Source: Pipra filicauda
Lineage: Eukaryota; Chordata; Aves; Passeriformes; Pipridae
DNA length: 64,000 bases
Assembly: GCF_003945595.2 (NCBI RefSeq)
Contig: NW_024105098.1
Location: 2,418,001-2,482,000 of the forward strand
Reading direction: 5' to 3'
Part shown: positions 60,201 through 64,000 of the stretch, piece after piece
Numbering within the stretch: position 1 is the stretch's first letter
Layout of the letters: the number at the start of each line of letters is the position of its first letter
The notes under the pieces: generated by a model
Told to the model about the DNA's origin: nothing
What the model saw: only the letters and a program-made list of their open reading frames with translations
Databases searched by the model: none
Translations under genes and position numbers: made by a program

Positions 60201-63200
60201 TCCAAGCAGGACATGGCTAGAGAGTATGAACAACAGCTGAAGACGTTCCAAGAGGAGGTGAGTTGCAAAAAGAGAGGTTTGGTTTTTAGTTCCCACTTGA
60301 TGTACAGTGCAACAGGTGAAATACTTTGCATCATGGCTTTTGTTTAAATGCTGTGGTTTTAAACCTCCCCGTTCTCTCAGTGTTTATGTGCTTGCAAAAA
60401 AAAGAGCATTGAACGTAGACAAAGCGACGTTTTTGTGGTTCACTTGGCCAGTTGTTTGTGCTTCAGAGGAACTTGGTGATGAACAGAGAACTGCTGGAGT
60501 AGAAATGTGGAGTAGATGTTTTCATGTGCTGGAGATCTGCAGAAGTTTACTGCAAAAATGACCTGTGTCTGCCCATCCCAGTCACCACAGTGCTGGTTCT
60601 GGAGCTGCCGTGGGTACAAGGCAGCAGCAGTTTGCTCTTTCAGCATTTCTGAAATTCAGAAAGGGTGGAAGTGTAACTGCCTGGCTTGTGTGAGATCAAG
60701 AAATAACAGTGGTGTGTAGTCTCATCTTTTTGCCTCTATTTGAGTCTGATGATGTTGGTAAGGATTTTGTCCTCTCAAGGCACATTAGTCTTAATACACA
60801 TAATAAAAACTAAGTATACTCAGAAAATACTGTTTGACAATAATTTCGGAACCTTCAACTCCCGCTCACCGCAAGGTGGTAGCTGTGCTGCGGGTGGTGT
60901 AACAGCATTCCAGGTTTAGGGCTGAACTCTTTGCCTGTCTCCACTTGCTTGCCAGTGGCAGGGAGTTAACTGGCCTGAGCAGCTCGGAGAGCACTGACCT
61001 GTTTTCTCTGGAGGGTTGGGCCTGGTTCCTGCTCACTCTAAGCCATAAGTGAAATTAATTTGGTAGTCTCTGCTCTGACGACAGAAGGCATCTGTCCTCA
61101 TTTAAAACACCTCACTGTTCCATATGACTAACAGTCTTCATTCACTGGCTGCTCCCACTGGAATTGTGCATAGGCTGCAAAGCAAAGCTGAGGTACGCTG
61201 GCAGCTCTGCCTAAATTGCTAAGGCTGAAATACAGAGTGTGTTGTGGCCTAAATTGCAGTGTGTGGGTGTTTTACCCACACAGTATTAATGCTGATGACG
61301 TTGAGCTCCAATATTCCTCAGTCTTCTGTTCTTAGTACTGTTTGGGGAAATTATTTCTGTCTCTGTTTACCACCATTTGCAGTGCAATTACAGGTACAGT
61401 GTCTAACTCACTGAGACTGTAGAAAGAATAAACCTCTTATCTCCTGATGTGTTTGGCAAAAGATGTTGGTATTAACTTTAAGCCTGTACATCTGTCTGTT
61501 CCCGTTGAACACACCGAAGTACTGAATGCATTATGTCTTCAATCAAATATTTATTCTTCTCGTGGTCCTTCTGTTCATCCATGGGCGTAGCTTTCTCCAT
61601 CAGTAAAATGGGAATGATACCTTCTGAAATTCCTGTGGCTATTTGGAAACTTTTTATTTAATAGTTGAGTAGAGGGGAGATCATCGGATGGAAAACTCTC
61701 TTCCAGTTGCAAGTGATTATTTGCACAGAGGGTCATTTAAATGTCAAGAGTTTTTTCCTCATTCCTGCTCCTGATATGACTCCAGCATCCTAGCAGCGGG
61801 CGTAGGAGTGATATTTTCTGTTGGCATTCTCCTCTCATTGTGAAATACATGGTGTATCTAAGCAGAAAATGACAGATGAAGTGGTGTTGTTATTATGGGT
61901 AATGGCAATTCTCAAATCTTCCTTCTCCCAGTAAGTGGGAGAGTTCCAGTTCCCACCTGTGCTGCACAAGTGTATTTTATCCACCCAGGAATCTGTCGCT
62001 GGGTGTGGTGTGGTGGGTGTGCTCCTCTGTGGGAGGAGATCAGCCACAGGTCCTGCCGGCTCTTCCTGTGGCTGGGAGCCACCTGTAGAGAGAGGGATGT
62101 GCTCTTGCTGCATTGACAGCTACATGTTAACCTCCATCTTATCATTTTAGTCATGCTTTAATCGTGGTAAGACAGAGGTTTAATTAAAGCTGCCGATGTC
62201 ACGACTTCAGTGGCATCTTGCTCCTCTCACACTGCTCGGCCTGTTTTGCAATGCTGTTGGTATAATAGGCTCATTATCCCAATGGAAGCCTTCGCTTGTG
62301 AGGCCTTGATGAGGGGATTGTTTGTGTGAACTGTTCTGTGTGCCTTCTCTCAAAGGGCTCTGTAATTTCTGCCTTGGGGCCTTGAGCAAAGCTGTCTCTC
62401 TCACTGTCTCCTCGCAGTTGTCCCGGCTGAGGAGGAGCTATGAGAAGCTGCAGAAGAAAAAAGCAAGAGGAGGCAGAGGAGATGCTAACAAGGGACAAGA
62501 AGGAGATGAGTTTGAATTGAGCAGACTGACCAGGAAGCTGGAGGTATGTGATGAAAAAGCAAGTGCTGACCAGTTTGTATGTATTAACTGACTTACTGGT
62601 GACTGAGTTGTCAACTAGGAAGAGGACTGTGAATCCTGTTTAAGGAGTACTCTTCATCAACTCTCCAGGTGTAGCTCTTCTCAACTGCTTCTGTAATAAA
62701 GGCAATTTCCTGCACTGGAGCCTCTGAGTACACAGGATAAACCTTGATGTTGTTCTTAGACTAAATGGAAGGAAGAAGGTGCTGAAAGAATAATAAATTA
62801 TGTGAATGGAATGAGTTCCAGTGTGGGGAGGTTGTATTCTCACTTTTTTTGAGGAGGAGGGAGCTACATGTCAAACTTCTTCTCAGCCCTCTCTTGTCTT
62901 TTAATCTTTCTGCTCTGCTTAGCTCAACCCCACTCAGTTTTCTCCTCCTGTACCCCAAAGATGTGGTAACACACACACCTGCCTGACACAGTGCCCAGTT
63001 TCTGGGGCAGAGATTAGCATTCAAGTTCTGTACTTCATTCTTGTCATCTCAGTGATTTCAATAGCAGCATGTTCTGGAAGCTGAAGCCAGTCTGAATTGT
63101 TAAACCCCTGACAGCAAACCCATGAAACCAGCCACGAATCTGTTGGCACTTAACATTTGTAAACAGCAATAATTGACACTGACGTTTTACCTCGGGAGGG

Positions 63201-64000
63201 GAGGGAATGCAGCGAGCACAGTGTGTGAGGGTTCTGTGCTGCTGAGCCGGTGCATCAGGTGACTGGCTAATGGTTTCCCTGCTGTGGGGAAAGGTGTGTG
63301 AGGATACGGTGGGAGAGAAGGCAAATGTGGATGTGAACTGGAAGGGGATGTGCTGCCCCTGCTGTCCTTGCAGGAGTTCCGACAGAAATCGCTCGAGTGG
63401 GAGAAGCAGCGCCTGCGGTACCAGCAGCAGGTGGCATCGCTGGAGGCTCAGCGCAAGGCTCTGGCAGAGCACTCCGAGCTCGTGCAGGTACAATTAACGT
63501 GCCCAAAGTTTCTGTTTTGTTTGTGCCAGCGGGTGGGAGGGAGGGAGGGAGGGAGGGAGAGGCTGATGAAATCTCCCAGGCTTCCATCCAGTTCAGGTTG
63601 CCATTGAAGTGACTTTTAATGTCCCGGTGGAATAAGGTTTACTTGTACAAGTGCTGTATGGAAAAAAGATCTGGAGTCTGTCAGCAGAGATTAGATAAAC
63701 CTTGTGCAACTCTCCCTGACACCCCTCTGGTTAGCAGAGAAGACAGTAGGATGCATCTTTCCCTGGGAGGCAGAGACCACAGCATATGATACTTTAAAAT
63801 AGCTGTTACATCATGTTATCTAGTTGAAAGCTGTGTACCTGCCAGCAGCTAAATATGTGCCTTGTGGGTCCAGCTCAGAGGGTGCTGCTGGAAAATATTC
63901 TTTCCCTACAACAGAGGCTTTAACAAAGTACTGAACTAACAGCATTTTTCAGCCCCCCTCCTTTTTTTTTTTTTTTTTTGCAGTCTCCTAAGGCAAGGCT
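57208..64000 (+). CDS. CEP63: CEP63, centrosomal protein 63, 5' part (continues beyond the window)
   Basis: CEP63 is a coiled-coil protein of the mother-centriole proximal end that works with CEP152 in centriole duplication and is linked to microcephaly (family knowledge). Coding exons 57233-57276, 58821-59001, 60162-60257, 62418-62543 and 63374-63487 join in phase to 187 codons, with a probable next exon from 63984. The protein starts [15 protein letters not shown], then [67 protein letters not shown], and [19 protein letters not shown] with [17 protein letters not shown]. These follow human CEP63 closely. DEUP1 is the paralogue to exclude; the head-to-head ANAPC13 neighbour supports CEP63. 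Heptad-rich coiled coil covers most of the visible sequence. Confidence 0.95.
58560..58668 (+). mobile_element. CR1 LINE tail upstream of CEP63 coding exon 2
   Basis: GGTTGTACTTGATGGTCTTG, GAGGTCTTTTCCAACCCTAA and TGATTCTGTGATTCTG match a CR1 terminus. Confidence 0.85.
58821..59001 (+). CDS. CEP63: CEP63 coding exon 2 (aa 15-75)
   Basis: Acceptor CCCTTCCAG, donor AAGGAG|GTACCT. Encodes [19 protein letters not shown], the conserved N-terminal CEP63 block. A CR1 tail ends about 150 bp upstream. Confidence 0.95.
59002..62417 (+). other. CEP63: CEP63 introns 2 and 3 (interrupted by the exon at 60162-60257)
   Basis: Introns of 1.2 and 2.2 kb with no repeats recognised. A 121-codon minus-strand open frame at 59631-59996 has no supporting signals. 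Confidence 0.8.
60162..60257 (+). CDS. CEP63: CEP63 coding exon 3 (aa 76-107)
   Basis: Acceptor TTGGTTCAG, donor GAGGAG|GTGAGT; 96 nt, phase 0 at both ends. Encodes [18 protein letters not shown] and QQLKTFQEE. Confidence 0.94.
62418..62543 (+). CDS. CEP63: CEP63 coding exon 4 (aa 108-149)
   Basis: Acceptor CCTCGCAG, donor CTGGAG|GTATGT; 126 nt, phase 0. Encodes [19 protein letters not shown] and [11 protein letters not shown]. Confidence 0.94.
63374..63487 (+). CDS. CEP63: CEP63 coding exon 5 (aa 150-187)
   Basis: Acceptor TCCTTGCAG, donor GTGCAG|GTACAA; 114 nt, phase 0. Encodes [19 protein letters not shown] and [17 protein letters not shown]. Confidence 0.95.
63533..63562 (+). repeat. 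(GGGA)n microsatellite next to a CEP63 exon
   Basis: About six GGGA units start some 45 bp after the exon 5 donor. Confidence 0.92.
63984..64000 (+). CDS. CEP63: CEP63 probable coding exon 6, cut by the window end
   Basis: A T-tract and GCAG precede TCTCCTAAGGCAAGGCT, read SPKARL in phase 0. Human continues AQLVNRKQ after the equivalent of ELVQ, so ARL would fit with three additional residues in front. Only 17 nt are visible. Confidence 0.55.

Overview
The window is vertebrate nuclear DNA, almost certainly avian. It holds long introns with GT-AG boundaries, CpG-island promoters and many copies of the 3' end of CR1 LINEs, the dominant bird retroposon. It is not prokaryotic: I see no operons, CRISPR arrays, tRNAs or rRNAs. 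Gene identities rest on my reading of the translated exons against remembered human family members; no search was run.

Layout. 1-7309: noncoding DNA 5' of the first MAP3K13 coding exon, with CR1 fragments. 7310-32277 (+): MAP3K13 (LZK, leucine-zipper MAP3 kinase), 13 coding exons that join in phase to about 946 codons, with a long 3' UTR. 33465-36218 (-): TMEM41A, five exons, 257 aa, convergent with MAP3K13. 36456-48907 (-): LIPH, a secreted membrane-associated phosphatidic-acid-selective phospholipase A1, ten exons, 447 aa, with an intact catalytic triad. Its poly(A) signal lies only about 240 bp upstream of the TMEM41A start codon. 48908-50987: intergenic. About 50988-53541 (-): ANAPC13, the 74-aa APC/C subunit, two coding exons. 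About 54190-54960: a CpG island with a sharp C-rich to G-rich strand switch, read as the shared divergent promoter of ANAPC13 and CEP63. 57208-64000 (+): the 5' half of CEP63 (centrosomal protein 63), six or seven exons, running off the window.

The genes do not form one pathway. MAP3K13 signals to JNK/p38 and NF-kB; TMEM41A is a VTT/DedA-type membrane protein; LIPH makes lysophosphatidic acid; ANAPC13 and CEP63 both serve cell division and share a promoter. MAP3K13-TMEM41A-LIPH matches human 3q27, whereas ANAPC13/CEP63 lies at human 3q22, so the LIPH-ANAPC13 gap spans a rearrangement between the bird and human lineages.

I found no convincing new multi-gene system. The most interesting signals are local: a 41-bp minisatellite in the LIPH 3' UTR that carries five copies of a perfect splice-donor consensus on the opposite strand; a tandem triplication of a MAP3K13 exon-intron junction in which the decoy donors are dead; the GC-skew switch at the ANAPC13/CEP63 promoter; and an unexplained minus-strand ORF near 6 kb whose stop codon overlaps a poly(A) signal.
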